The position numbers and the translations under genes are program-made. The notes beneath the pieces were generated by a model that saw only the letters and a list, made by a program, of their open reading frames with translations, was not told where the DNA came from and ran no database searches. Below are positions 16,047 to 23,330 of a stretch of DNA of 34,416 nt, piece by piece; within the stretch, counting starts at the first letter, position 1; every line of letters begins with the position of its first letter. Origin of the DNA: Candidatus Finniella inopinata (lineage in GTDB: Bacteria > Pseudomonadota > Alphaproteobacteria > Paracaedibacterales > CAITNM01); NCBI GenBank assembly GCA_943322985.2, contig CALPGA020000011.1:1-34416 (forward strand), written 5' to 3'.

Positions 16047-16808
16047 TTACGCCACCACAGTAATTGCCTGAGCAAATGTTGAATTCGCGCCTAATTGTAT
16101 GATCGCTCCATTATGAATGGTCGGAGTTGTTAAAACATTACTAGGGGCGCTAACACCGGGTGCAATATAGAGAATTCCACCTGATGCAATATTCGCATTT
16201 GTCACCGCGCCTGATGCTACAGTCCCTGACGATGTGCCCAATTGCAAAATAGAACCCGATGTAATTGATGGTGCAATGCCCGATGATAACACCCCGCTAC
16301 CGCTAACCCGCAAGGTTGTGCCACTGCCTGAAACTGCAATAGGTGTTGTGGATGCTGCAAGGGCAGAGGTTACTGCTACAGCACCTGTGCCCGTGACTGA
16401 CAAAGTATTTGAACCAGATGGTGCAGTATTAAGCGTAGCCGTAACGCCCGATTGTACCTGCACAGTTCCTGCTGTGGTCATGGTAAGCGCGCCTGTGTTC
16501 ATATCCGCAGTTATTTTAAGGATCACGCTAGTGCCATTAAATATGGTGGCAGTGGGGTTGCCCAAATTACTTGCTGAGCCAACTGAGACTGTGCCTGCGT
16601 CAATTTCAACCTGACCAAAGGTATTTGCTCCACTAAAAACGGCCGTACCGGCACCTGTTTTATATGCCTTGCCCGTTGCGGTGTTGTCACCACTATAGGT
16701 GCCGGTACCGGTTGGAACACTAAAATACATGTCCGCTACTGCATGTAATTGTGGTTTTGCGAACAAGGCAATTAAAAAGCTTAAAATTATTTTTTGAATA
16801 TGTTTCAT
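16047..16808 (-). CDS. Exported beta-helix-like repeat protein (family member 2)
   Basis: A 253-residue exported protein with a signal peptide (KIILSFLIALFAKPQLHAVA) and then Gly/Ser/Thr-rich repeats: AYKTGAGTAVFSGANTFGQV, VEIDAGTVSVGSASNLGNP, GTVQVQSGVTATLNTAPSGS and SGTVASGAVTNANIASGGIL. These match phrases in the proteins at 3917 and 16822. The C-terminus IIQLGANSTFAQAITVVA matches the other two ends. The whole protein looks like one stretch of beta-helix with no barrel. The ATG at 16808 is preceded by GGGAG and lies 13 bases after the stop of the NHL-repeat gene, so the two form an operon. Likely a surface or secreted fibre-like protein; its role is inferred. Confidence 0.75.
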   Translation of the reverse strand: MKHIQKIILSFLIALFAKPQLHAVADMYFSVPTGTGTYSGDNTATGKAYKTGAGTAVFSGANTFGQVEIDAGTVSVGSASNLGNPTATIFNGTSVILKITADMNTGALTMTTAGTVQVQSGVTATLNTAPSGSNTLSVTGTGAVAVTSALAASTTPIAVSGSGTTLRVSGSGVLSSGIAPSITSGSILQLGTSSGTVASGAVTNANIASGGILYIAPGVSAPSNVLTTPTIHNGAIIQLGANSTFAQAITVVA

Positions 16809-16821
16809 TTTTAGTCTCCCT

Positions 16822-18519
16822 TTAAGCTACAGAAGTAAATGATTGGCCAAGTGTTGCGCCATCAGCCACTTGCAAAATCCCCCCCGAACGGAACGTAGCA
16901 CTTGTGAACATTCCACTAGGTGCCGTAACACCAGCTGCTACTGACAGAACTCCCCCCGAAGCTATAGTCGCAGTTGTTACCGCACCTGTTGCCCCGGCCA
17001 ATATCGACATAATTCCACCCGAAGCAACAGAAGCGTTTGCCACTGCTCCAGATGCTACAGTTCCACCGGATGTTCCTAATTGAAGGATCGCACCACTAGC
17101 TACTGATGTGGCAGCATTTGGTAATCTTCCTGATCCGCTGACCTCTAAAATGCCTTCTGAAACAGCAATAGGTGTTGTTGAAGAGCTTAAATCAACTTGA
17201 GCTTGTAAAATACCCCCACCCGTTAGTGTCATGGTCCCACTACCTACTGGGGGACTAGCGATTGTTGCCGTAATAGATGATCCTATTTGCACATTTCCTG
17301 CTGATGTAAACGTGAGGGGGCCTAGGGCTACAGCACTTGTTATTGAAAGAGTTGCTGCTCCCCCTGATGCATTAAACGTAACAGGTACAGCACTACTGCT
17401 AATTTGCAAAATACCGTTGCTAACTTCTACAGCACTAATTGAATTTGATGGTGGCAACACAGCTGTTCCCCCGCCTGTTATATAGGCTGTGCCAGTTGCT
17501 GTGCCAGAAATTGTTAATTTTGATGAAAGCTTACGAATCGTATTATTTCCAGTATCTGTTACAAAAATATTTCCAGATGCGTCAACAGCAAGGCCAGTTG
17601 GTGCATTAAACCGTGCTGCAGCACCTATTCCATCGGCAGAGCCAGATGATCCCGCAGTACCTGCAATGGTTGATGCGGTATAGGTTCCACTATTATTGGT
17701 AAGTTTACGAATCAAGTTGTTACCGCGGTCGGCTACGTAAAGGGTACCTGCTGCATCAATATCAATATCTATAGGGCTATTGAACCGTGCTGCAGAACCT
17801 ACAGCATCAGTAGAACCAGATGATCCTGCAGTACCTGCAATGGTAGTGATCACTCCGGCAGGGGTAATTTTACAAATTGTGTTATTGCTAGTAGCTGAAA
17901 CATATAAATTATTGGAGCTATCGATAGTAATACCAGTAAGTCCATTAAGGGCACTATTTTGTACAAAGACAGAGTATGAGCCATTTGGTAAAATCTTTAT
18001 AATTTCATTTACAGAAGTATCGGATACAAAAATGTTACCAGTACTGTCCATAACAAGTCCCTTTAGAGGAGCAAAACTCACTCCAGGTGTCCAAATAAAA
18101 GTAGCATTTGTATTGACATAAATCCCACCTGAGTTAATCCACGTGGTAAGCCTGTAGAGCTCGTCCATTGCTAAAATTCCATTTCCCCCCGTTGGAATAG
18201 CTGCTGTTAGCCATTGATAAGATAATAATGTAGAAGCCGTATAGGTCCCACCAGCAGTAGTCACTTTTCTAACACTATCATCAGTATCTGCGATAAATAA
18301 GTCACCTGTTGAAAGGGCAATAGACATCATGCCTGGGCTTTTGAACCGTGCTGCAGATCCAACTCCATCGGTATGAGCAAAGCTGCCCGCAACACCGGCA
18401 ATGGTTGTTACATCGTAGCTAGCTGTCGCATTAAGGCCTGCAGACAGTACCACACCAATGGCAATTGAAAAGCGCCAGTTTAAAAAAGTGTTTTTGTGTT
18501 TAATATTTGCTGAAGTCAT
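16822..18519 (-). CDS. Exported NHL-repeat and beta-helix-like protein (family member 3)
   Basis: The open frame extends to a GTG at 18552, but an ATG at 18519 has an AAGGAATAAG ribosome site, so I use 565 residues. Residues 1-33 include the signal peptide (SIAIGVVLSAGLNATAS). Residues 35-330 carry NHL propeller repeats, clearest in the copies ARFNSPIDIDIDAAGTLYVA with DRGNNLIRKL and ARFNAPTGLAVDASGNIFVT with DTGNNTIRKL, each introduced by IAGTAGSSGS. Residues 335-565 are beta-helix repeats (YITGGGTAVLPPSNSISAVE, TVASGAVANASVASGGIMSI) ending in LQVADGATLGQSFTSVA. The DNA repeats three times (about 17590-17680, 17770-17850 and 18335-18410). The protein may bind sugar or protein partners with the propeller and present it on a fibre; this is inference. 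First gene of an operon with 16047. Confidence 0.75.
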   Translation of the reverse strand: MTSANIKHKNTFLNWRFSIAIGVVLSAGLNATASYDVTTIAGVAGSFAHTDGVGSAARFKSPGMMSIALSTGDLFIADTDDSVRKVTTAGGTYTASTLLSYQWLTAAIPTGGNGILAMDELYRLTTWINSGGIYVNTNATFIWTPGVSFAPLKGLVMDSTGNIFVSDTSVNEIIKILPNGSYSVFVQNSALNGLTGITIDSSNNLYVSATSNNTICKITPAGVITTIAGTAGSSGSTDAVGSAARFNSPIDIDIDAAGTLYVADRGNNLIRKLTNNSGTYTASTIAGTAGSSGSADGIGAAARFNAPTGLAVDASGNIFVTDTGNNTIRKLSSKLTISGTATGTAYITGGGTAVLPPSNSISAVEVSNGILQISSSAVPVTFNASGGAATLSITSAVALGPLTFTSAGNVQIGSSITATIASPPVGSGTMTLTGGGILQAQVDLSSSTTPIAVSEGILEVSGSGRLPNAATSVASGAILQLGTSGGTVASGAVANASVASGGIMSILAGATGAVTTATIASGGVLSVAAGVTAPSGMFTSATFRSGGILQVADGATLGQSFTSVA

Positions 18520-18584
18520 ATTTCTTATTCCTTTTTTGCACCGAAAGAACACAATAATAGTATTGAAAATAGAAATTAAAATAT

Positions 18585-18625
18585 TATTAATTAAACTTAT
18601 AATTTAAATATAAGTTTAATTAATA
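18585..18625. repeat. 41-bp near-perfect AT palindrome
   Basis: ATTAATTAAACTTAT at 18586-18600 is the exact reverse complement of ATAAGTTTAATTAAT at 18610-18624; one more base pair on each side also matches. Only nine bases separate the arms. It lies about 65-105 bases upstream of the NHL gene start on the minus strand, a position suited to an operator or a cruciform-forming control site. Confidence 0.85.
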
Positions 18626-18659
18626 TTTATTATGTAAGTAAAAATATAATGGGGTGTGT

Positions 18660-18770
18660 GGGGGGGTATTACCCACTGGATCCTGACGCCCTAAAGGGCT
18701 CGGGATGACGCGCTCACTCTCGTCTTCATGAGGAGAGAAGCGACGTGATGATCCAGTGAATAATGTCCGG
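18660..18770. repeat. Dispersed GGATCC-type repeats
   Basis: A G-run followed by TATTACCC, then CTGGATCCTGACGCCCTAAA with GGGCTCGGGATGACG, then CTTCATGAGGAGAGAAGCGA with CGTGATGATCCAGTGAATAA. The second unit is the inverse of those at 336-375 and 19094-19140; the third matches 285-325. The whole space 18520-19255 holds no gene that I can see and is filled by such units. Confidence 0.75.
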
Positions 18771-18773
18771 AAT

Positions 18774-18859
18774 TTATAGAATAAGTGTGGATTGCCGCGC
18801 TACGCTCGCAAAGACGGCAAAACCGTCATCGCGAAGCCTGAAAGGCTGTGGCGATCCAT
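18774..18859 (+). repeat. 85-bp direct repeat, copy 1
   Basis: Begins TTATAGAATAAGTGTGGATT, then GCCGCGCTACGCTCGCAAAG and CCGTCATCGCGAAGCCTGAA, ending near GGCGATCCATA. It is nearly identical to 19148-19232. Internal complementarity (GCGAAGCCTGAAAGGC and GGATTGCCGC...GGCGATCC) gives a fold-back structure. Confidence 0.9.
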
Positions 18860-19147
18860 ACTTAAGGGTAGTATCAATGGGGCTCTGATTACGGCGAAAG
18901 AAGACGGCAGATCCCCGCATTCAGACCTTACGGTGTTTCGCAGGGACGACAAGTAAGGTTAAACATAAAATTTTGTCACCCCTGACAAGGCGCAGATGCG
19001 CCGAAGTTCGGGGGTCTGCTGGATAGTATCCGGATGTTATAAAACTGGACCCTCACGTCTGCGATGCAGGCTCAGGGAGACGGAGGTGGAATCGTCATCC
19101 TGAGCCCTTGAAAAGGGCGTGGGGATCCAGTGAGTAATTTCAGGAGA
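18860..19147. repeat. Further repeat units between the two direct repeats
   Basis: Contains GCAGATCCCCGCATTCAGAC with a GTTTCGCAGGGACGAC end, a CTGACAAGGCGCAGATGCGC fold-back, CTCACGTCTGCGATGCAGGC, and GTCATCCTGAGCCCTTGAAA with GGGCGTGGGGATCCAGTGAG. The last is the same family as 336-375. No coding region seen. Confidence 0.65.
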
Positions 19148-19232
19148 TTATAGAATAAGTGTGGACTGCCGCGCTGCGCTCGCAAAGACGCCAAAACCGT
19201 CATCGCGAAGCCTGAAAGGCTGTGGCTATCTA
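19148..19232 (+). repeat. 85-bp direct repeat, copy 2
   Basis: Starts TTATAGAATAAGTGTGGACT, differing from copy 1 at a few positions (ACGCC for ACGGC and GGCTATCTAT for GGCGATCCAT). Copy 1 keeps the matched GGATTGCC and GGCGATCC ends; copy 2 has begun to decay. Confidence 0.9.
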
Positions 19233-19255
19233 TTTCTATAAATTTCAGAAATTAC

Positions 19256-20857
19256 TTAATTTTGACCAACCCAGCGATTTGTCAAAAACGCCACACCTTG
19301 AGCTGACTTTTCCCAAGGCATGTATTCATAGGCGCTGTAAATTTCACTGCCGTGAACGTATTGCAGGGTAGGGTGTTCGTTGGGGTTGGAAATTGTGGCG
19401 CCCAATAAACTGGCCACATGTTTGCCCAAATCATAATGACTATAAATGGGGTGGTTTTTAATTTCGGTAATAAGGGCGTTATTGGCGCCTATGGCCAGCA
19501 TCCAAACGGGGACATCGGCCACTTCTGGTTGCATTTGGTTATGGCCAAAAAGCCCGCGCTCTCCCAGCAATTGTCCGTGGTCACTGGTGAACAGCACTAC
19601 TGTGTCAGCTGGTAGAATTTTTTGAACCCGTTCAATGCACTGCTTGACCCAATAATCATGGTAGGCAATGGCGTTGGAATATTCCTGTTGGGTTTCTGAT
19701 GCACGGTTTTTATGGTCAACAGCCACGGCAAGTTCAGGGTGGTATTTCGCATAAGCGCCAAATGGGCAGTGGATATGGCGCAGGTGGATGACGATGAAAT
19801 TTTTGTCGCCTAGTTCAAGCGTTGCCATGGCATCTAGCAGGGCCTCATCGCCTTTTTCTGCCAAAGCTTGGTGCATTTCTTTTTCAGATGCGAACACATC
19901 AACAAATTCGGTGCCTGTATCGTGGAAAAGTTTTTCATTTTGGGCCGATAATACAAAGGTTTTATACCCTTGGTGACGAGCTAATCGAAACAGGTTGGCG
20001 TCTTTTTTTCGAATGCTTTCAACAAAACCAGGGTTGTGGAAGGTGTTGAAAAACAACTGCAAGCAAGTGCGCGTTGAAACACTGCTTGAAACGCCTTTGG
20101 CATAGGCAAAGTTTGGATTGTTTTTTAAGGAATCTAAATACGGGGTGTTGGGTTGATTGTACCCATATAAATGCATGTAACGACTGCTTAAACTTTCCCC
20201 CATAATCAGCACCACGTTTTTAACTTTGGGGGCGCTATAGGTTACTGTGTGTGGCTTGTAGTCATGGCTTTTTACGGTGCTTTTGGAATGAACTATCCAA
20301 TCAGAAAAGGCCCTAACAGAATTGTAAATGGTGGTGTAAGTAGGCTTTGTATAAAAGGACGATGGTCCCTTTATATGTGCCAATACCGGGGTAATGCCCA
20401 GGGCTAATACAATTAGGACCCATGCAAAGGGCAGCTGTTTGCGCTTTTTAGTATAAAGCATGCCGCTAATTATTAAACCGTATGATGCGAGTAAAGTCAG
20501 CCAGACTGACCAAAGCTGATGCACTAGCGAAGCACCCGTTTGGGTTATTTCATCTAGTTCAACAAAGGCTTTGGAAATATCTTGCGAATGAATGGGCGCG
20601 CCAAAATACGCCCAGTGGTTAACTTGTATGGTTTGGGTCAATATAATCAGCCCCACCACAACGGCCAGTGCCCACCTATTGCGCACAAAGCTTAAGGTGG
20701 CTGAAAACGCAACCACTCCTAGTAAGTTGGTTAGGGGAATGGTGCAAGTTAGTAGTTTGCTAATATGCCCAAGAAACAAGTCTGGCAGTAAAATCCCTAA
20801 GCTAACAATAAGGGTGAATATAAGGTTTTGTATTAAAACCACAAACAACCAATCCAA
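19256..20857 (-). CDS. eptA: Phosphoethanolamine transferase (EptA-like)
   Basis: Inner-membrane enzyme of the sulfatase fold that moves phosphoethanolamine from phosphatidylethanolamine to lipid A or another envelope acceptor, releasing diacylglycerol. In 533 residues, about five transmembrane helices lie in residues 1-165 (FVVLIQNLIFTLIVSLGILL, WALAVVVGLIILTQTIQVNH, LPFAWVLIVLALGITPVLAH) and the periplasmic catalytic domain in residues 210-533: NVVLIMGESLSSRYMHLYGY with Glu221, SSSVSTRTCLQ with the nucleophile Thr262 or Thr264, and TSDHGQLLGERGLFGHN with Asp426 and His427. The start region overlaps the end of dgkA by 25 bases. Lipid A modification could give resistance to host cationic peptides. 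The acceptor cannot be read from sequence. Confidence 0.85.
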   Translation of the reverse strand: MDWLFVVLIQNLIFTLIVSLGILLPDLFLGHISKLLTCTIPLTNLLGVVAFSATLSFVRNRWALAVVVGLIILTQTIQVNHWAYFGAPIHSQDISKAFVELDEITQTGASLVHQLWSVWLTLLASYGLIISGMLYTKKRKQLPFAWVLIVLALGITPVLAHIKGPSSFYTKPTYTTIYNSVRAFSDWIVHSKSTVKSHDYKPHTVTYSAPKVKNVVLIMGESLSSRYMHLYGYNQPNTPYLDSLKNNPNFAYAKGVSSSVSTRTCLQLFFNTFHNPGFVESIRKKDANLFRLARHQGYKTFVLSAQNEKLFHDTGTEFVDVFASEKEMHQALAEKGDEALLDAMATLELGDKNFIVIHLRHIHCPFGAYAKYHPELAVAVDHKNRASETQQEYSNAIAYHDYWVKQCIERVQKILPADTVVLFTSDHGQLLGERGLFGHNQMQPEVADVPVWMLAIGANNALITEIKNHPIYSHYDLGKHVASLLGATISNPNEHPTLQYVHGSEIYSAYEYMPWEKSAQGVAFLTNRWVGQN

Positions 20858-21186
20858 ATTACGACCACTACCACAAAGGCCATCATTACCGATGCCGATG
20901 CCGCGTCTTTCACAAAACCAATTGCCGCATCCTGTTCTGTTGTGATTCTGTCTGCCAATTTTTCAATGGCACTGTTTAATAATTCCAAACAAAGCACCAA
21001 TAAATATGCGCACAACATAAACATTTTTCTAAAAGGCGAGACTTGAAATAACATCAATGCTATTAACACAAACGGCAGGGCGTAGATTTCCAGGCGGAAT
21101 GACGCATCACCTTTCATTGTGGCTTTTAGGCCATTACAGGAATATTTAAAACCATCACGTATTTTTTTTATCATGTCGCTTACCAT
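20833..21186 (-). CDS. dgkA: Diacylglycerol kinase
   Basis: Small inner-membrane kinase that phosphorylates diacylglycerol to phosphatidic acid. The 117 residues have three hydrophobic helices and the family signature LELLNSAIEKLADRI at 67-81 with the catalytic pair Glu68 and Glu75, then VKDAASASV at 92-100. The gene overlaps eptA by 25 bases and is transcribed first. The pairing makes sense: EptA-type enzymes release diacylglycerol, and DgkA recycles it, as known for eptA-dgkA pairs in other Gram-negative bacteria. ATG at 21186 fits the family; an ATG at 21174 is an alternative. Confidence 0.95.
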   Translation of the reverse strand: MVSDMIKKIRDGFKYSCNGLKATMKGDASFRLEIYALPFVLIALMLFQVSPFRKMFMLCAYLLVLCLELLNSAIEKLADRITTEQDAAIGFVKDAASASVMMAFVVVVVIWIGCLWF

Positions 21187-21242
21187 TTGTTTACGCTTAC
21201 TTTGCTAAAGTTTAGTATAAGTAGCAAGAATTTAGGTGTTTT

Positions 21243-21677
21243 TTGAGTCGTCTTTTTGATTCGCTTCATAAATTACTACTGGTGAAGCAGCACAATATTG
21301 AGCAATTACGCCAGCAAATGGCGTTGTTGACCAATCAAATAGAGCTTCGCCTCCATGCTATTGAAAAAAATATATCATACATTAATACGGAACGGTTAAT
21401 TGCTTCGGTCAATATTAATGGTGCCGACACCTTAGAAGCATTTGTGGGGCAAAAACTTGCTGAGAATAAAAGGTACGCCCAAGAAAACGAAGAACTAAAA
21501 GAAACAGTAAACAAAATTCAGGAACAGTTGTTCGAAGCATACACCGAACAAAAGCAACTTGAAAAAGTAAAATCTAACGAAGAAATACGTATCAATACTG
21601 AGCTGCAACACAAAGAAAACCAGGCAATGGATGAAATTGCTACCCAAATGTATTTGTCAAATTTGACTAAAATTTAA
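21243..21677 (+). CDS. Coiled-coil protein, FliJ-like
   Basis: A 144-residue protein, almost entirely heptad-rich helix. The layout is that of FliJ and the type III secretion stalk proteins: an N-terminal LFDSLHKLLLVKQHNIEQLR, a middle LEAFVGQKLAENKRYAQENE and a C-terminal block with EAYTEQKQLEKVKSNEEIRI and ENQAMDEIATQM, where FliJ has a K-x-x-E-K-L then E-x-x-x-x-D-E-x-A pattern. In flagella and type III secretion such proteins connect the ATPase to the export gate. No flagellar or secretion genes are in the window, so this is an orphan. Start TTG at 21243 with AGGTG five bases upstream. Could also be an unrelated coiled coil. Confidence 0.5.
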   Translation: MSRLFDSLHKLLLVKQHNIEQLRQQMALLTNQIELRLHAIEKNISYINTERLIASVNINGADTLEAFVGQKLAENKRYAQENEELKETVNKIQEQLFEAYTEQKQLEKVKSNEEIRINTELQHKENQAMDEIATQMYLSNLTKI

Positions 21678-21691
21678 ATAAAATATACACT
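21663..21691 (+). promoter_or_regulatory. Predicted sigma-70 promoter for the aquaporin
   Basis: TTGACT at 21663-21668, a 17-base AT-rich spacer and TACACT at 21686-21691. The -35 lies inside the end of the FliJ-like gene. ATG at 21748, with AAGGAAAC just upstream as ribosome site. Confidence 0.45.
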
Positions 21692-21747
21692 TAATGGTAG
21701 TATAAACCTGCATTAGTTAAATTTACAAAAGTAAGGGTAAGGAAACT

Positions 21748-22422
21748 ATGAATAAATATCTTGCAGAGAGTTTAGGAACGTGCCTGTTAGTGCTTTTTGG
21801 TTGTGGAAGTGCTGTTTTGGCGGGGACACATATAGGTTTTGCGGGCATCGCACTCACCTTTGGGTTTACGCTAATGCTACTTTTTTATTGGTTGGGGCCT
21901 ATTTCCGGCTGTCACCTTAATCCGGCAGTGACCTTATCACTTGCTTTTTCGAAAAAACTGCCAGCGTGTGAAGTTACACCTTATATTATTGCGCAAATCG
22001 TAGGCGGTATTGTGGGTGCGTATGCGCTTTTGCATATTGCCCAAGGTCATGCGCATTTTAATGTGCACGCAGTGGATTTTGCTTGTAATGGTTTTGGGGA
22101 ACATTCACCTGATAAGTATTCTGAAATCAGTTGTTTAATTACCGAAGCGATTATGACAACCGTATTGCTATTGGCTGTGCTTGCCACTACCCGTAAGAAA
22201 TTCCCAACTGATGTAACCGGAATTTTCCTAGGCGTAACTTTGGCAGCTATTCACTTAGTGACCATTCCTGTTACGAATACGTCAGTGAATATGGCGCGTA
22301 GTATTGGCGTGGCTGTTATGCATGGCGGATGGGCGTTGCATCAACTATGGCTATTTGCTGTGGCGCAGCTTATTGCTGTTGTGGTGGCGGTTGTTCTGTT
22401 TAAGGTTTTAGAAGAAAAATAA
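21748..22422 (+). CDS. aqpZ: Aquaporin (MIP family) with altered second NPA box
   Basis: Inner-membrane channel for water or small neutral solutes. In 224 residues there are six membrane helices and two half-helices. The first box is intact (SGCHLNPAVTLSLAF, NPA at 58-60). The second, normally NPARS, reads NTSVNMARSIGVAV, so NPA is NMA at 181-183, while the selectivity Arg184 is kept. The sequence around it (TIPVTNTSVN) and the aromatic/His constriction (His169) are otherwise AqpZ-like. Pro-to-Met in the second box is unusual for AqpZ and could change gating or selectivity. A strong terminator follows. The gene symbol reflects closest similarity by eye. Confidence 0.85.
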   Translation: MNKYLAESLGTCLLVLFGCGSAVLAGTHIGFAGIALTFGFTLMLLFYWLGPISGCHLNPAVTLSLAFSKKLPACEVTPYIIAQIVGGIVGAYALLHIAQGHAHFNVHAVDFACNGFGEHSPDKYSEISCLITEAIMTTVLLLAVLATTRKKFPTDVTGIFLGVTLAAIHLVTIPVTNTSVNMARSIGVAVMHGGWALHQLWLFAVAQLIAVVVAVVLFKVLEEK

Positions 22423-22439
22423 ACGCGCTATAAAACCAG

Positions 22440-22473
22440 GGGTCCTTAGGCTAAGCTTTAAGGACCCTTTTTT
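22440..22473 (+). terminator. Rho-independent terminator after the aquaporin
   Basis: GGGTCCTTA at 22440-22448 pairs with TAAGGACCC at 22459-22467 and is followed by six T. The loop contains the palindrome AAGCTT. Confidence 0.92.
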
Positions 22474-22488
22474 ATTACGTATTCGGTC

Positions 22489-23232
22489 ATGGCTAAATTT
22501 TTTACCTTTTTATTGATTCAGTTTACTTGTGCGCTGGTAAGCGCAGATACACTTCCAGAAATAAGTATACGCAAAATGACAGCGGCTGATATTCTTCTTA
22601 TTGCTCCTGAGCAGTGCTCTACTGAAAACGCAGAAAAAATGAGTACCGAACTAAATGCAACTCATGATTGCGATATTTACGGTGCATACCTTATTTGTTT
22701 GGCTGAATCTAAAATTGGTCTTTTCATGCTTTCAGATGGATCAGAAAGTACAGTTCTAGCGGGCGCGCATATTGATGGATTTAAAACTGGAAAATATGTT
22801 AATTGTAGCATTGTCTTGGATGTTGGGCACCAACTGCAAGGTCATTTTAAAAACATTCATGACAAAATAAAAGAGCTTGTCACGCCGCACATAGGCCAAA
22901 AGCATAAGTTCCCCGGTCAGGTCGAAAGTGCGCAAAATTTTGAGGGCATTCTTGGGGTTATTGATTTGCACAATATTCCGGGGGTTTTTGCCTGCCTGAA
23001 AGTTGGCGCTACTTTTGTGCATGTTGAAAATGCGCGTTGTTGGGTACTGCAATTTCCTGGAAAAGCAAATCAAGATTTAAATGAACAGGAGCGGGTACTG
23101 GGGCAAATGGCAGAACAAATTATTGCTGAATCGCTGGAAAGTTTCAAAAGCAATTCGTATTTACTAAATGATCGTATTCCAGAAGAAGCTAGTGCTGCGG
23201 TTACTAAATATTATCAGCCAGCCTCTTTGTGA
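22489..23232 (+). CDS. Exported GNAT-like protein, unknown
   Basis: A 247-residue protein with signal peptide MAKFFTFLLIQFTCALVSAD. The mature part looks like a GNAT acetyltransferase fold: ISIRKMTAADILLIAPEQC at the start, GLFMLSDGSESTVLAGAHID in the beta region, VNCSIVLDVGHQLQGHFKNI then HDKIKELV where the acetyl-CoA loop and its helix should be, and NIPGVFACLKVGATFVHVEN matching the final N-x-x-x-x-x-x-x-x-G-F pattern. The canonical R/Q-x-x-G-x-G/A loop is weak (HQLQGHF), so activity is uncertain. Like the protein at 8374-9285, it is a GNAT fold behind an export signal. No known substrate; either a host-directed effector or a decayed enzyme. Confidence 0.55.
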   Translation: MAKFFTFLLIQFTCALVSADTLPEISIRKMTAADILLIAPEQCSTENAEKMSTELNATHDCDIYGAYLICLAESKIGLFMLSDGSESTVLAGAHIDGFKTGKYVNCSIVLDVGHQLQGHFKNIHDKIKELVTPHIGQKHKFPGQVESAQNFEGILGVIDLHNIPGVFACLKVGATFVHVENARCWVLQFPGKANQDLNEQERVLGQMAEQIIAESLESFKSNSYLLNDRIPEEASAAVTKYYQPASL

Positions 23233-23268
23233 TGGAATGGCGTATTGCTAGTGATTTTACGTACCAAT

Positions 23269-23297
23269 AAAAAAAACCACGGGGAGCTCCCCGTGGT
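23269..23297 (-). terminator. Perfect 22-bp palindrome, bidirectional terminator
   Basis: ACCACGGGGAGCTCCCCGTG then GT at 23276-23297 is a perfect 11-bp stem with no loop bases. The minus strand has a T8 run right after it (23276-23269), so it ends transcription of the minus-strand ORF at 23331 and can act on the 22489 gene as well. Confidence 0.85.
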
Positions 23298-23330
23298 CTT
23301 CCAATCATCTTTACAGAGTGATTGAGCTTT

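Noticed and set aside
16047..18519. Classical autotransporters
   Set aside because: Neither protein has a C-terminal beta-barrel or the terminal aromatic residue, and no TpsB-type partner is adjacent.
18774..19232. CRISPR array or retron made of the two 85-bp repeats
   Set aside because: Only two copies, nearly 300 bases apart, with other repeats between them and no cas or reverse transcriptase gene.
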